A stretch of 64,000 nucleotides of DNA from Lepus europaeus (GCF_033115175.1 NC_084834.1:7475294-7539293); one strand, 5' to 3'; positions 46,193 to 58,001 are shown, counted from the stretch's first letter. The notes: generated from the letters alone by a model not told the origin. Made by a program: numbers and translations.

Positions 46193-47247
46193 AAAAAGTA
46201 ACTCTCAAAGCACTGCTATAGTAGCTTGAAGATGACAAGGATTCTAGCACTATTTTCCCTCATCAGAGGATAATAAAATCTCCTGCTCACACACTGTTCG
46301 ATGAAGAACAAAGTAAGAATGGTGGCCCTAGAAATTAACAGTAAAGTTAAAGATGGAGAAACCTGGGGGCAAGGGCACAGCTGGGAGATGAGACTAAGAG
46401 TGAAGGATGTGGCTGCACATTAGGACTTCCCCATCACTCCCTCGGGAGAGGGAAACTCTTTAAATAGAGAGAGAGAGGACAAAAGGCATTTCAGGCTCCC
46501 CTGCCAAGACCCATAGCCTCTGAGTTCTGCAGTAAGGGCTGCAGCGTGGCCGGCTCCCTTCCTGAGCTCTGAAACAGTCATTCATTTCATGGTCGGTAAA
46601 CATAGCTGCTAGATACCATTGGTTCTAGATATTATAATAGACCGTGCACATGTGCAGATGAAGTATTTTTAATGCAGAAAAGCTATTTTATAAGAAAATT
46701 TTTAAAAGACAGCAGAACAATCACAAACAGGTGGAATTAGATAGCACATAATGAATCATATGACAAGAAACCCAGGACTGAGGCAGCAAACGGAAGATTA
46801 TGGTTTGTTGACTCCTGTTTAAGGGAGGGACAAACGATGTTGGGAGAAATAAGATCTACAAACAATTCTCTTCCTTGAGTGTTGAGATGCTAATTGGAAA
46901 AGAAGATTTTGGGGATCTTGGATCCTACTTGTGACCCAGGAATAAGAATGGGATCCTATCAAGGGGGTGTGCCACAGCTGGGTCCCCTGGGCGGACCGCT
47001 GAAATCAAGTGGTGTGCGTACCTCTGGAGCACTGGGTCTGGGCGGGAAGAGATCAGTAGCCATACATGAAATACAGCACTCTTGGCTATCATCAGCTGCT
47101 GCGGAAGGTAATGTTTGCTTGTTTTCTGATTTCTGATTTCCTAAGCAGGACACATAGTTTTGTAACAGTACAAGAGAATAAAGATTTTTAGTTTCCAGGA
47201 CAAAGCAGTAAAAAATCACTTTCTTTAGCCATTTTGATTGGTTTACA
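46193..47247. other. SMIM31 intron, no feature recognised
   Basis: About 1 kb. 46890-47110 is GC-richer and open on + (46894-47136), but no domain is visible and no repeat recognised. Confidence 0.35.
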
Positions 47248-47254
47248 TTCCATT

Positions 47255-47258
<4 letters not shown>

Positions 47259-47289
<31 letters not shown>

Positions 47290-47612
47290 CTTTTTTTGAC
47301 AGGCAGAGTGGATAGTGAGAGAGAGAGACAGAGAGAAAGGTCTTCCTTTTTGCCGTTGGTTCACCCTCCAATGGCCGCTGCAGCCGGCGCATCACGCTGA
47401 TCCGAAGCCAGGAGCCAGGTGCTTCTCCTGGTCTCCCATGGGGTGCAGGGCCCAAGCACTTGGGCCATCCTCCACTGCCTTCCCGGGCCATAGCAGAGAG
47501 CTGGCCTGGAAGAGGGGCAACCAGGACAGAATCCGGTGCCCCAACCGGGACTAGAACCCAGTGTGCCGGCGCTGCAAGGTGGAGGATTAGCCTGTTAAGC
47601 CACGGCGCCGGC
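47259..47612 (-). repeat. C-repeat SINE, young copy
   Basis: TC and T runs, then GACAGGCAGAGTGGATAGTGAGAG, near-consensus body, and AAGCCACGGCGCCGGC. TTCCATTTCTC flanks it on both sides (47248-47258 and 47613-47623). Confidence 0.95.
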
Positions 47613-47623
47613 TTCCATTTCTC

Positions 47624-50600
47624 AAAATTCCATTAACTCAGAAGTTCAAGGCCCATTATCAACCATGGATAAGCCTAGATCACCTGCTCTACAAAGCGGA
47701 GATAACACCACTCCCCCGCATAGTGTAAGGATCGTCATAAGAGGTGGTTCGTTCAAGCGGGCTTCGGAAGCTGAGAAACGCTCATCGTACTCAAGAAATT
47801 ATTCATGAGCATTAAGTATATGTTCTTTGTTCCTGAGATAGATTCCCAAGGTACAGTTCCAACTTTTCAGTTATGCAATGCTTATATTTACATAACCTTT
47901 CAGCTTTAACTAAAGGAAACCTGTGCTTTGAGAATTAGGATGGATTCTTTCCTGCAATGATAGAAGACGGATACCAGTTGGAAAAGGTTACTAAATGTCA
48001 TGGCTACAGACAGCACAGATCCTCTGAGCTCCCTAAATCCCAACTCAAACACCAATTTGTAGGTAGTAAAAAATTATGCGTTATGAGGGATAGTGGTTGT
48101 CCTTACCGACCACACAAACTGTGGTTTCCCTTCTAAGATGGTCAAGAGACCAAGCACTTTTACAAAAAGTATGCATAATAAACCAGTATCAAATTTACAT
48201 GTAAAAATTATAGCCTTAAGAAAAAATCAACTGTACAGATTTGAGGAAAGTAACAGAATTTATTTTTACAACAGTTTCCCAGGAACTTAATCCTAGCTGA
48301 AGGATGTTTGCTAAACTCTCTGCCCAGTAAGCCAAGCCCCACCTGCCAGTAGTTACAGCCTTTGTGGCTCCAGTTTTATGTAATGGGTTATATTTAAACT
48401 ACTAGGAGATAGTGGAAATGCCATTTAAGATATACCTGGAAGCTATTCCCAGGGCTTAGTGCATGTAATCGGTGAAAGAGGGAGTCAAAGACAACTTCCA
48501 GAAAATGTTGATAACTGTATTTCTTTGTGGGTAGTAAAGATTCTGCCATCAATATTCTGAATTACTGCCCCAAGCCCTAGGATTTAGGACTACATGAACA
48601 GAAAAGAGAGAGATTAGTATTTGCTCACTTTTGAAAACATTTTTTTTACATCCATGTATATTTTCTTCTAGAATTCTAGTGTTTTCGTCTAGCACTGTCA
48701 AGTCAAAGACCAGTTACTGAGAAAATTTATTCACACTTCAGCTACTGAATCACCTCTTCTGTGGTGCCTAAATGCAAGTAACAAACTCTCTAGGTAGAGA
48801 GTCCGAATCAACAAAGCTGAATTCAATTTTGCCCTCACTCGAAGAGCTTTGTAGACACTCTCTGCTGGGATAAGAGGCTTAGAGCCTGCTGGACTTCACC
48901 CAGATATACCCTTTTAAAATGTAAATGGGTATGTATGGAACACAAAGATATTTAAGAAAAGCCTTGCTGGACTTTAGATAAGTGCACATAAATCAACTGG
49001 GACCACAGCTCAAACTTTGTTCTTGCATCTCTGGTGGAACCACAGACCTTAAAAAACATTTCTCAGAAATGTCTGAGAATAGCTATGTAAGAGAAATGGT
49101 TGTGTTGTAATAATTTTTAGTTTTTCTTATTTCTATCTCAGAGTTACCATGAAATAGTTCTAAAAACTGTTTTTTAAAGTATTGGTATTTGTGATACATT
49201 AGAATTAATGCTACTATTCTGTGTATGATACTAAAGGAGGTACCAAATGGTGTGCCAAGATTTTTATAACTTCCATAAGTTTATAGAAAGAAATGCATAG
49301 TTTCCAAAGAATAAACAGTATTTCTCTTATTTTTAATTTTTTTTCTTTCTTTCCTTCTCTTCCTTCCTTCCTTCCTGTCTTTCATTCTCTCTTGTTTCCC
49401 TTCCTTCCTCTAGGTCTTTTATTTCCATGTTTAATAGAAGAACTTAGGCTTCTGTTTTAAAAGCTCAAATTAGTGGATAGAATCAGGCATGGTCAGTGTC
49501 CTCTATATTTTTTCTTCTTCAACAGAGGAATCTCCAGTGTCATGAACTAGAACTCACTTCACTTGGATAATGGAAATTCTAGATCTCTCAGTTCCGACCT
49601 CCAAACCCTTCCTCTTCAGAAAATGTGCTTTATATAAACATATGCACAATCTCGTCCACCCGAGGACGTGGGTCTGCTTTTCATCCTGGCCTGTTCCAGG
49701 CTCTGTAGTGCTTTAAGAAGTCAATCATTTAAGAGAAAGTCTTTGAACACATTATCATTTCCTGGTTTAAACACATAGTTGGCTTTTTAAAAGCCTATTT
49801 GGTAAATTATGTACAAATGGACAACCTTGGGGCATATGTAATTATCAATTTCTTCAGCACAGCTCTTGGGTTCAGTTTCTTTCAAAGGCTTTCCTACCAT
49901 CCACGGGCTTGAGTCAGTGGAAACACAGCACTGCAGAAATGTTTTCAGATGTCTTTTCAACTCCTTGCTGTTATTGGAAAATAATACAAATGTATCAGTG
50001 CTCACGGAACCCACTGGCCCTGATTTGGAAGAACATTCTCAACACTAAAACTTAAAAAAGTAGTTGGGAACCGAATACGATTATTGTCACTATCTTGGCT
50101 TACTAAAGCGGATTCCTCAGATAAATAAGACTATTTACAAAGATAAATAGTATCTTCTCCCAAATACCTTAGAAACACTCTTCGTTTTCTGATGTGTTAA
50201 CAATATAGAAAATATTGTTTCTATTTAATAAAAGGAAAAACAGAGTCACAGAAATTAATGCCCTAGCAGTAGTGCTGATGGAAAGATATTTCACATCAAC
50301 TAAACTCTAGTGTCTAATTCTAAACTATAAAATTCCTTTTCTCTCCAATTTTAAGATTATTTTTTGAGCTACATTAAGGAAACATATACTATATATTATA
50401 TCTTTTCTCAGAAATTTTAAAACATTTCCAAATAGTATTCTGTGATATCCACTATGCTGCTTTTGTACAAAATGTATCACTACAGAAAGTAATATGCTTG
50501 TGAATCGTTTTTACAGAACAGTTGGAGAGTTCAGGGACATTAGTGAAACTTGACAGGAATCAAAATCAATCAAAACAAAAACTAAGATGTGTGCCATGCT

Positions 50601-51307
50601 CGTGTTCTTATTTTGGAAGTTCTGTGTGATCTGAAAAAAACTCAAAAGGATTATTTCTCGATTTTTTTTCCTTAGACACACAAGAACTGCAGAACACCCC
50701 ATAAATACATAAAATATGTATGATTATGCATCAGTTAAAAGAATTAGAGAATAATTTTATTATCCTGGGAGTTTTTCAAACGGCTTTAGTGCTAGCCTCT
50801 AGATGCTCGCAGATTCCAAGGATCTGCAAATAATTGGTTGACGGTTCTGGAATGCAGAAATAGGTCTGTCAACAGCATTGGCGCTGAGTGCTAGGGGAGA
50901 ATCAAAGGCAGCAGAGGTCGGAATGGAGTCACACGGGCAAACACCTGGAGTCTCTCCTCTCCACCAATACTCCCCAGGTAGGAGCAAAAAGTTAGTCAAA
51001 CATCAATATGAACTGCACTAAAGAATAGCTTGAGAATTTGTACATGCAATTCATCTTGTCACTTAGCTTGTACATTTTAAATGTACTTTATGTCTACCAT
51101 AACATCTGTCAATTCTAAGAGAAATTCCTCTGGGTAGAGCTACAATGTTCTGAATGTATGGTAGTTAATGAGCCTTTGGAATCTTTCTCCTACCTCTACA
51201 GAAATAAAGATTTGTAACTGGAAAAGAGTGAAATGAAAATCAGTTTTATCCTAATCATTACCAGAGATGTAAGGGTTTAACAAGATCTCTATTAATATGA
51301 TACTTTT
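47624..51307. other. SMIM31 intron, long stretch without recent transposons
   Basis: 3.7 kb, AT-rich. Only a (TTCC)n/(TTTC)n tract at 49343-49412 and a possible MIR end at 47690-47745 (CAAAGCGGAGATAACACCACTCCCCCGCATAGTGTAAGG) are recognisable. No coding signal seen. Confidence 0.4.
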
Positions 51308-51572
51308 AAATTATTAATTTTTTTGAGAGGAAAGGGAGGAGAGGGAGAGGGATAGTTTTCATCCTCTGATTCACTTCACAAATTCCCATAGGCCTGGGCC
51401 AAAGCTGGGAGTCCAGATGCAATGCAGGTCCCACATGGGAGGCAGGTACTCAGGTACTTGAACCACCACCACTGCCTCCCGAGGGTCTGCATTACTAGGA
51501 AACAGGAGCCAGGAACGGAACAGACACTCTAGAGGTGCGATGCACACAGATCTGCTAGGTTAGCCGTGCTCC
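51308..51572 (-). repeat. C-repeat SINE, older copy
   Basis: TTTTTTTGAGAGGAAAGGGAGGAG, CCCACATGGGAGGCAGGTACTCAGGTACTTGAACC and GTCTGCATTACTAGGAAACAGGAGCC, ending CTAGGTTAGCCGTGCTCCTA. Confidence 0.8.
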
Positions 51573-52421
51573 TAATCTGTGTCTTCACGAATGGTTTGTA
51601 TTGTCACAGAGCATTTCAGAAACGCCGAGAAACAGGCAGCGCCAACAGACCGTGCTGATCCTTGAGAATTAGTTCTCTTTTATATCTTTTTTCCTTCTCT
51701 AAGGAAAATTAATATTTCTTTGAGATCTCTTAGTTATTTCTATGATACAGTAAACAAGTCTAAAGCTTTGATACAGAATGTCTCTTTATAGGTAGCAAAG
51801 GACTAAAAACCCCATTATGTCAAGATTTAAGATCCTGAAATAAACATTTATTCACTTGGAGATCACAACAGCTTCCCTTTTCCCTTTGCTTAGTGACGCT
51901 TACTTCCCTTTCACAGTAACTTAAAAGGGATCAGACAAGCAATGAACACCCAAACCCCTAGTCTTCGGTGAGCATCAGAATGCTAGGCTCCTTTTGCCAA
52001 GCTCAAGAATTAAACTCTGAAAATTAGATTCTTTGCATATTTTACAGATTGCAAAATCCCTGTTAAAGTAATCTAATAAATTTCAACATGTGAGTAATTT
52101 GCTTTGAGTAATCTCACATAAAACTTATAAATTCTTATGGTCACAAATAAAGTAAATTAGCATCAGTTTTGACTCTGATTATTTTAGTAACCATGGTTTC
52201 TATAAAATTAAACACAGAAAACCCCAAAATAACTTAAATAAATGTTAACAGAAAACAGAAAATTTCTCATTTTTATTTTACAATTATATAGGAGTGATCT
52301 TACCCAACCCTTAGGATATTTATAGCTAATATTTTTAGTCAAATAATAAATGCCTTCATTTAAAACATCTATTTTTTAGGTATATCTATTTCTATTGATC
52401 TGTTTTTGCTTCTAGATACAA
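51573..52421. other. SMIM31 intron, no feature recognised
   Basis: About 850 bases, strongly AT-rich. Nothing recognised. Confidence 0.35.
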
Positions 52422-52512
52422 GGACACTTCAAAAATTCAAGAAAAATGGAGTTAAAAGATAAATTTACTTTGGTACAAAAAATTTTGAAATCAATACATG
52501 GCTTTTTTCATG

Positions 52513-52770
52513 CATTTTCCATAAACTTTTTCCAAGCCCCCTAATATCTACGATTTAAATCTTCTTTTGCACGAATACTTGTTTTTTAATTTCATTTTCC
52601 ATGAACTTTTTCCAAGCCCCCTAATATCTACGATTTAAATCTTCTTTTGCACGAATACTTGTTTTTTAATTTCATTTTCCATGAACTTTTTCCAAGTCCC
52701 CTAATATCTATGATTTAAATCTTCTTTTGCATGAATACTTGTTTTTTAATTCCATTTTCCATGAACTTTT
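52513..52770. repeat. 80-base tandem repeat, about 3.2 units
   Basis: Successive units share TTTCCATGAACTTTTTCCAAG, CCCCTAATATCTACGATTTAAAT and CTTCTTTTGCACGAATACTTG at exact 80-base spacing (TCCAAGCCCC at 52531 and 52611, TCCAAGTCCC at 52691). Units one and two are nearly identical. The third has several C-to-T changes. Confidence 0.95.
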
Positions 52771-53087
52771 TTAGAAGATTTATTTATTTATTTATTTGAA
52801 AGGCAGAGTTACAGAGAGGCAGAGGCAGAGAGAGACAGAGATCTTCCATCCACTGGTCCTCTCCCCAGATGGCCACAAAGGCCAGAGCTGAGCTGATCCA
52901 AAGCCAGGAGCTTCTTCCGGGTTTCCCATGCCGAATGGGAATGGCTGGGCCATCTTCCACTGCTTTCCCGGGCCACAGCACAGAGCTGGATCAGAAATGG
53001 AGCAGCCGGGATGTGAACAGGAGCTGATATACGATGACAGCACTGCAGATGGAGGCTTAGCCTTCTAAGCCATGACACCGGCCCCTC
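52771..53087 (-). repeat. C-repeat SINE inside the mariner-like element
   Basis: TTAGAAGATTTATTTATTTATTTATTTGAAAGGCAGAG to GCCATGACACCGGCCCC. A perfect 12-base duplication, CCATGAACTTTT, flanks it (52759-52770 and 53088-53099). Confidence 0.95.
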
Positions 53088-53322
53088 CCATGAACTTTTG
53101 AAAGCACCCTCACATTGTGCACACATATAAGAGAAATAGATTATATATTTCTAAATTTTTGGAAAGATACACAATGAACTCTGATCTTTTAGCATAATAA
53201 ACTCCTAGATGTGGAATAGAAAAAAGGAACTTCTACTTCGTCCTGGATCTGCTTTGTAATGAGACGACTGAACTGAGTTATTACTTAATACTAATAAATC
53301 TATATATTTTACATGGTAAATT

Positions 53323-53419
53323 TTTTTTATTTGACAGGCAGAGTTAGACAGAGAGAGAGACAGAGAGAAAGGTCTCCCTTCCGTTGGTTCACCCCCCAGA
53401 TGGCCACTACGGCCGGAAC
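53323..53419 (-). repeat. C-repeat SINE, strongly 5'-truncated
   Basis: Only the last 97 bases of the element are present (tail complement to CCCAGATGGCCACTACGGCCGGAAC). TACATGGTAAATT (53310-53322) and TACATGGTGAATT (53420-53432) flank it, so it inserted truncated rather than being cut later. Confidence 0.92.
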
Positions 53420-53432
53420 TACATGGTGAATT

Positions 53433-54174
53433 AATTCTAAGTTCAGTTTCCAATTGTCCAGATATAATTTTTATATAATATATATACTTGCATCATGATT
53501 CTGAGTCAAAGTTTTAGGTTCAAATCATAAGTTTTCTTTCTGACTTCTTGGATAAAATGTTGACTGCTAGGGCTTTTTGCCTCTAACTCAGGGCTACTCA
53601 TACAGAATCACCTAGGGTGCTGGGAAAAGCAAATGCTTAATCAAACAGATTGCATTTAACGATCCTTCTATTCCCAAGTCCTGGTATGCAGTAAGCACTC
53701 AATAAGATCATTATAATCAGTTCATACTGCATTTAAGAATTACTGATTGAGTGACTGCTTACAACGTGTCAGGGCCACGTGACATGAAAACGACTACATT
53801 ACTGAACATCTTTTCATTTGATTATTGTTTATAGGCCTTACCTATTTTTGTGTTCAGCTATGATATTTTACTTTTTATTTGTTGGATTCCTTATTTATGA
53901 AGCATTAAGCCTTTGACTACAATGTAAATTTAAAATACGTTATGTTAAAATAATAAAAAAGTATTAAGTAGAAAAAAACATAAAGTGACTACAATAGAGG
54001 CAGCAGCCTTGTGGGGTAGAATATCTTACATCTCTTAATTCAGCTCCCCTAACAATTCCCCAGACCTATTGCAGAGAAATCCCCCCTGCTCTTTAGGTGC
54101 TCAGTGATGTTCTCAAATTAACTGACCCGACAGGGTGGTGATGGCCTCAAAAACTTACAGCAATATCCAGTTTG
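53433..54174. other. SMIM31 intron, ancient repeat traces
   Basis: CATACAGAATCACCTAGGGTGCTGG (53600-53624) resembles a hAT-type element. GTCCTGGTATGCAGTAAGCACTCAATAAG (53678-53706) resembles an L2 end. No gene seen. Confidence 0.35.
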
Positions 54175-54490
54175 GTGTAGTGCTGTGGCGTGGCAGGTTA
54201 AGCCACCTGCCTGCAACACCAGCATCCCATATGGGCGCTGGTTCAAGAACAAGCTGCTCCACTTTCAATCCAGCTCCCTGCTAACGTGCCAGGGAAAGCA
54301 GTGGAGAATGGCTCAGGTCCTTGGGCCCCTGCAGCCACATGGGAAACCCAGGAGAAGCTCCTGGCTTCAGCCTGGTCCAGCCCTGGCCATTGAGCCCATT
54401 TAGGGAGTGAACCAGTGTATGGAAGACCTCTCTCTCTCTCTCTCTCTCTGTAACTCTGACTCTCAAATAATTAAATAAATCTTAAAACAA
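54175..54490 (+). repeat. C-repeat SINE
   Basis: GTGTAGTGCTGTGGCGTGGCAGGTTAAGCC head to AATAATTAAATAAATCTTAAAACAAAAAA. Confidence 0.9.
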
Positions 54491-54509
54491 AAAACCACGT
54501 AATTGAGGG

Positions 54510-54775
54510 GTTGGGGGGGGCGTTTGGTCCAAAGGTTATGACGCAAGTTGGGACACTATCACAGGCAGAGGAAGCTCTACCTTCTGTTCAGTTCAGACCC
54601 TTAGTGGATTAGGAAATGCCCAACCACACTGGGAGGGCAGTGCACTTTTCTGAGTCCATGAATTCAGTGGTAATCTCATCTGGAAACAACCTCACAGCTG
54701 CATTCAGAAACAATGTCTAACCTGGGCATCCCATGGCCAATCAAGCAGAGACATAAAATTAACCATGTCAAGGAG
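54510..54775 (+). repeat. C-repeat head fragment followed by an ancient repeat
   Basis: 54519-54575 reads like an older C-repeat head (GGGCGTTTGGTCCAAAGGTTATGACGC). 54595-54770 (AATGCCCAACCACACTGGGAGGGCAG, GAATTCAGTGGTAATCTCATCTGGAAACAACCTCACAG, ACATAAAATTAACCATG) matches a widespread mammalian LTR or L1-associated repeat that I cannot name with certainty. Confidence 0.5.
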
Positions 54776-54794
54776 GCAGGCATCTTTGTCATTT

Positions 54795-55157
54795 AAAAAA
54801 AAAGATTATTTATTTCAAAGGCTGTTACAGAAGGAGAGGGAGACACAGGGGTTGGGGAGTAGTGAGAGATGGAGAGATCTCCTATTCACTTATGTGTTCC
54901 CAAAATGGTCCCAATGGCCAGAGATGGGTCAGGCCAAAGTCAGAAGCCAAGAGCTACATCAGGGTCTCCCATGTGGGTGCAGGGGCCAAAGCACTTGGGC
55001 CACCTTCCACTGTTTTCCCAGACACATTAACAGGGAGCTGGATCAGAAGTGGAACAGCCGAGACTCGAACCAGCACCAACTGGGACTCACACCGGCACCT
55101 GCATAGGATGCAGCATCTCAGGCAGTGGCTTAACCTGCTGTGCCACAAGGACTTCCC
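54795..55157 (-). repeat. C-repeat SINE, first of two at one target site
   Basis: A-rich tail complement and GATTATTTATTTCAAAGG to CTGTGCCACAAGGACTTCCC. TCTTTGTCATTT precedes it (54783-54794) and CTTTGTCATTTT follows (from 55158). Confidence 0.9.
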
Positions 55158-55168
55158 CTTTGTCATTT

Positions 55169-55482
55169 TTTTTAGATGTTTATTTATTTGTTTGACAGGT
55201 AGAATTACAGACAGTGAGAGAGAGAGACGGAGAGAAAGGTCTTCCTTCTGTTGGTTCACCCCCCAAATGGCCACAACAGACGGAGCTGCGCTGATCTGAA
55301 GCCAGGAGCCAGGTGTTTCTTCCTGGTCTCCCACGTGGGTGCAGGGCCCAAGCACCTGGGCCATCTGCCACAGCAGAGAGCTGGACTAGAAGAGGAGCAA
55401 CCGGGACTAGAACCGGCACCCATATGGGATGTCGGTGCCACAGGCAGAGGATTAGCCTAGTGCGCCAGGGCACTGGCCCCCT
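55169..55482 (-). repeat. C-repeat SINE, second at the same target site
   Basis: TTTTAGATGTTTATTTATTTGTTTGACAGG to GCGCCAGGGCACTGGCCCC. CTTTGTCATTTT is found again at 55483-55494, a third copy of the site. Confidence 0.93.
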
Positions 55483-55494
55483 CTTTGTCATTTT

Positions 55495-55942
55495 AATTCA
55501 CTGATCTATACCAGCTATCTAGAGCCCAGTCTGATGTATGGTAGGTCTTCAACAATAAAAGCTGAGTGGAGGAAAGAATGAAGAAATTATTGACAATAAA
55601 TAATGCTAACTGGCATCACTAAACAGAATTTCAGAGCCATAAAGTGCTTCAGAAGGAACCCAACACAACCCCTTTAAAAGTTTTAGAAAACAAACCCTGA
55701 GAAATAAAAAGATTTGTGACAGAGCATCCAGGAGTTGATGGCAAAGAGGAAGAAAATCCGAGAATTTCAGTGCATTAGTTTTCCCCAATTCTTCCCTGTC
55801 TCTCTCTCTCTTGCCTAGCAAATGCTTTAGCTCAGTCTTCTTGAAGTTCTAAAGGACAGTCCTAATTACATCTAAAGGTGTTTGTTTATTTCTCAAAAAA
55901 ATATTAAGTACTGCCTAGAAAAGAAAAAAAACAAAACAGTAT
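55495..55942. other. SMIM31 intron, no feature recognised
   Basis: About 450 AT-rich bases. Nothing recognised. Confidence 0.35.
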
Positions 55943-56100
55943 CTTCAGGGGCAGGCAACTTGGGCATTTTTTTAAATCACCACTGGGGAGACCCAGAATC
56001 CATTTCAGAGTGCCTGGGTTTGAGACCCAGGTCCACTTCTTTTTTTTATTATTATTTATTTATTTATTTATTTGAAAGAGTTACACACAGAGAGAAGGAG

Positions 56101-56138
<38 letters not shown>

Positions 56139-56525
56139 CTTCCATCCACTGGTTCACTCCCCAGTTAGCCACAATGGCTGGAACTATGCCAATCCAAAGC
56201 CAGGAGTCTTCTGGGTCTCCCACACAGGTGCAAGGGCCCAAGGACTTGGGCCATCTTCTACTGCTTTCCCAGGCCATAGCAGAGAGCTGGATAGGAAATG
56301 GAGCAGCTGGGTCTCGAACCGGCACCCATATGGGATGCCAGCACTGCAGGCGGCAGCTCTACCTGCTATGCCACAGCGCCGGCCTCCGGCTCCACTTTCG
56401 AATCCACCTTCCTGCTAATGCATACCCTAGGGGGCGGCAGCTGTTGGCTTTGGCCTGTCCAGCCCCAGCTGTTACAGGCATTTCAGGAGTGAACAAGAAG
56501 ATGAAGACATTTCTTTCTCTGTTTT
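55943..56525 (+). repeat. Older C-repeat SINE split by a younger one
   Basis: The left part (55943-56040: GGGGCAGGCAACTTGGGCATTTTTTT...GGTTTGAGACCCAGGTCCACTTC) continues on the right (56388-56525: GGCTCCACTTTCGAATCCACCTTCCTGCTAATGC...GGAGTGAACAAGAAGATG). The inner antisense copy lies between. Confidence 0.85.
56041..56387 (-). repeat. C-repeat SINE nested in the older copy
   Basis: T7 and (TTTA)n tail complement, GA microsatellite at 56106-56136, and head complement ATGCCACAGCGCCGGCC. TCCACTT occurs on both sides. Confidence 0.93.
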
Positions 56526-56690
56526 AAAGATTGATTGATTGATTCACTTCAACTGGGGAGTAACAAAGAGAGATCTCGAATCCCTGGTTCACTCCCTAAA
56601 TGCACACCACAGCCAGGGCAGGGCCAGCCCAGAGCCCAGAATCAGGAACTCTGTCCAAGCCTCTCATATCCCCTGCTTCCCAGGCACGTT
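56526..56690 (-). repeat. C-repeat SINE fragment just upstream of SMIM31 exon 2
   Basis: AAAGATTGATTGATTGATTCAC, GGTTCACTCCCTAAATGCACACCACAGCC and CTTCCCAGGCACG are the tail half and part of the body in reverse. The head is missing. It ends about 155 bases before the splice acceptor. Confidence 0.65.
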
Positions 56691-56846
56691 TCCTTTTGCT
56701 CTGTCCTCTTTCCCTGGGCACAATGTCTTCCCTAGCCAACAGAAAATGTTACTGAGTATCCATGTCATTTTATAACTAAAATTAACTTCTATATTTTCCA
56801 AATGGTTAACTTTTCCTTTTTCTACATCCTTTTTTTTTTATTATAG

Positions 56847-56944
56847 AAGAAGAACACCAAATAAAAGAAGAAGAAAAGAAAAGGAAAAAGTCCAGAAAGA
56901 AGAAAAATGTCTCAGAGGAAGAGCACAGAATTCAAACTATTTAG
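56847..56944 (+). CDS. SMIM31: SMIM31 coding exon 2 with stop codon
   Basis: A strong acceptor (a pyrimidine tract from about 56811, then TTATAG ending at 56846) precedes the exon. The first two bases complete the split Glu codon of exon 1, followed by 31 codons and TAG at 56942-56944. The peptide is highly charged: Glu-rich (EEHQIKEEE), then a basic stretch (KKRKKSRKKKN), then VSEEEHRIQTI. This gives residues 38-69 of a 69-residue protein. The human protein is about 71 residues with a very similar KKRKKS...SEEEHRI tail, so the rabbit C-terminus appears slightly shorter. The basic segment is expected to face the cytosol next to the membrane helix. The exon is too short to be found by open-frame length alone. 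Confidence 0.9.
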
Positions 56945-57440
56945 CCATGATCTCGCAGCCACCTGCAAATTGACAGCAACAGATCTGTGCCTCCCAGGAG
57001 ACAGAGGAAGTGATCCAGGGGAGTGACTTTCACAGTAAACAAGAGGAGGCAGTGATCAAGGAAGAAAAAAGATGCGCCTGCTAATCAGATGTGAGAGGAA
57101 TATTCATTCATGAATGAATGCTGGAGAAGGCTTCGTAATATTTCTGTAACTGAGCTTCGTCCAGAAATAGTTATTATCCCTATTAAGGGCAATGGCCCAT
57201 GCGAGGTGCAATGGCTTATACACCGGAATGTGGCCAGAGCAGCAAAAACAAGCAGATAGTGCAAAGACCACGAAGACCTCAAACCTGATAAAATGGAAAC
57301 ATGAATTTCAATAATTTTTTTACTTGTGATGGTAGTTTATATGCCTTAATTCTCTTAACGTGACAATGAAAAACTGTAATTAACTGTACTAAATGTATCA
57401 CTGCTCTGTATTTGAAATAAACATGAGATAAACTACATTT
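56945..57440 (+). other. SMIM31: Predicted 3'UTR of SMIM31 with polyadenylation signal
   Basis: About 490 bases follow the stop codon without recognisable interspersed repeat. A canonical AATAAA lies at 57416-57421, so cleavage would be expected near 57435-57450. There is no other AATAAA between the stop and this site. The 3' end is inferred from the signal only. Confidence 0.55.
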
Positions 57441-57986
57441 GTACAGCCCTAAGGCAGCAATGTGGAACATTATTTTAGATGGAAATATTACTGCTTTAGT
57501 TGGCTGTAAACACAAATGACTATGTTCTCTTTAGAAATATAGTTCCAGTACCATGCAAATACAGCCTGTGTAAGCATCCAGGAAAAGCTGTCCTGCTGCC
57601 TCCATTTTTTCCTAAAAGCCCCATTTCCTGCTATTATCTTATGGATAGATATTAGACCATCACAATCACTGCTGACAGCATTGTAGCCACAGGAGGGAAC
57701 CTACACCCTTCCAAAGACACCCAACCTCGACCGGGAAGAACTGGAGCTCAGGCCTCCCTTTGCTCCTGGAGGCTGAGTTCCAGTGATGCGCGAGGCCCAA
57801 CTCAACTATGCCCGTCCCGGCCCTGTACTGCCCACTCTCGAGCAAGGTGTAGTGAGGATGGTTCCCTGCCATACAAAGGTGGACACAGACCTGCTCAGCA
57901 CGCTGTTTCACAAGGTAACCGAGCAGTCGCGCAAATCCAGAGTTCTGAACTGTGAAAGTAAACCTTGCTCACCACGGCAGCAAGCA
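57441..57986. other. 3' flank of SMIM31, no feature recognised
   Basis: Includes a 57666-57911 minus frame without recognisable domain. No repeat recognised. Confidence 0.35.
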
Positions 57987-58001
57987 TGGCAAACTCACTT
58001 T

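Larger units (their letters stand above)
52422..53111. mobile_element. Mariner-like DNA element, interrupted by a SINE
   Basis: The left end, GGACACTTCAAAAATTCAAGAAAAATGGA, mirrors the right end, TCCATTTTCCATGAACTTTTGAAAGCACCCTC, once the SINE at 52771-53087 is removed. The interior GATAAATTTACTTTGGTACAAAAAATTTTGAAATC is typical of mammalian mariner-derived repeats. The left end follows GATACAA; no clean TA duplication is visible. An 80-base tandem repeat lies inside. Confidence 0.5.
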
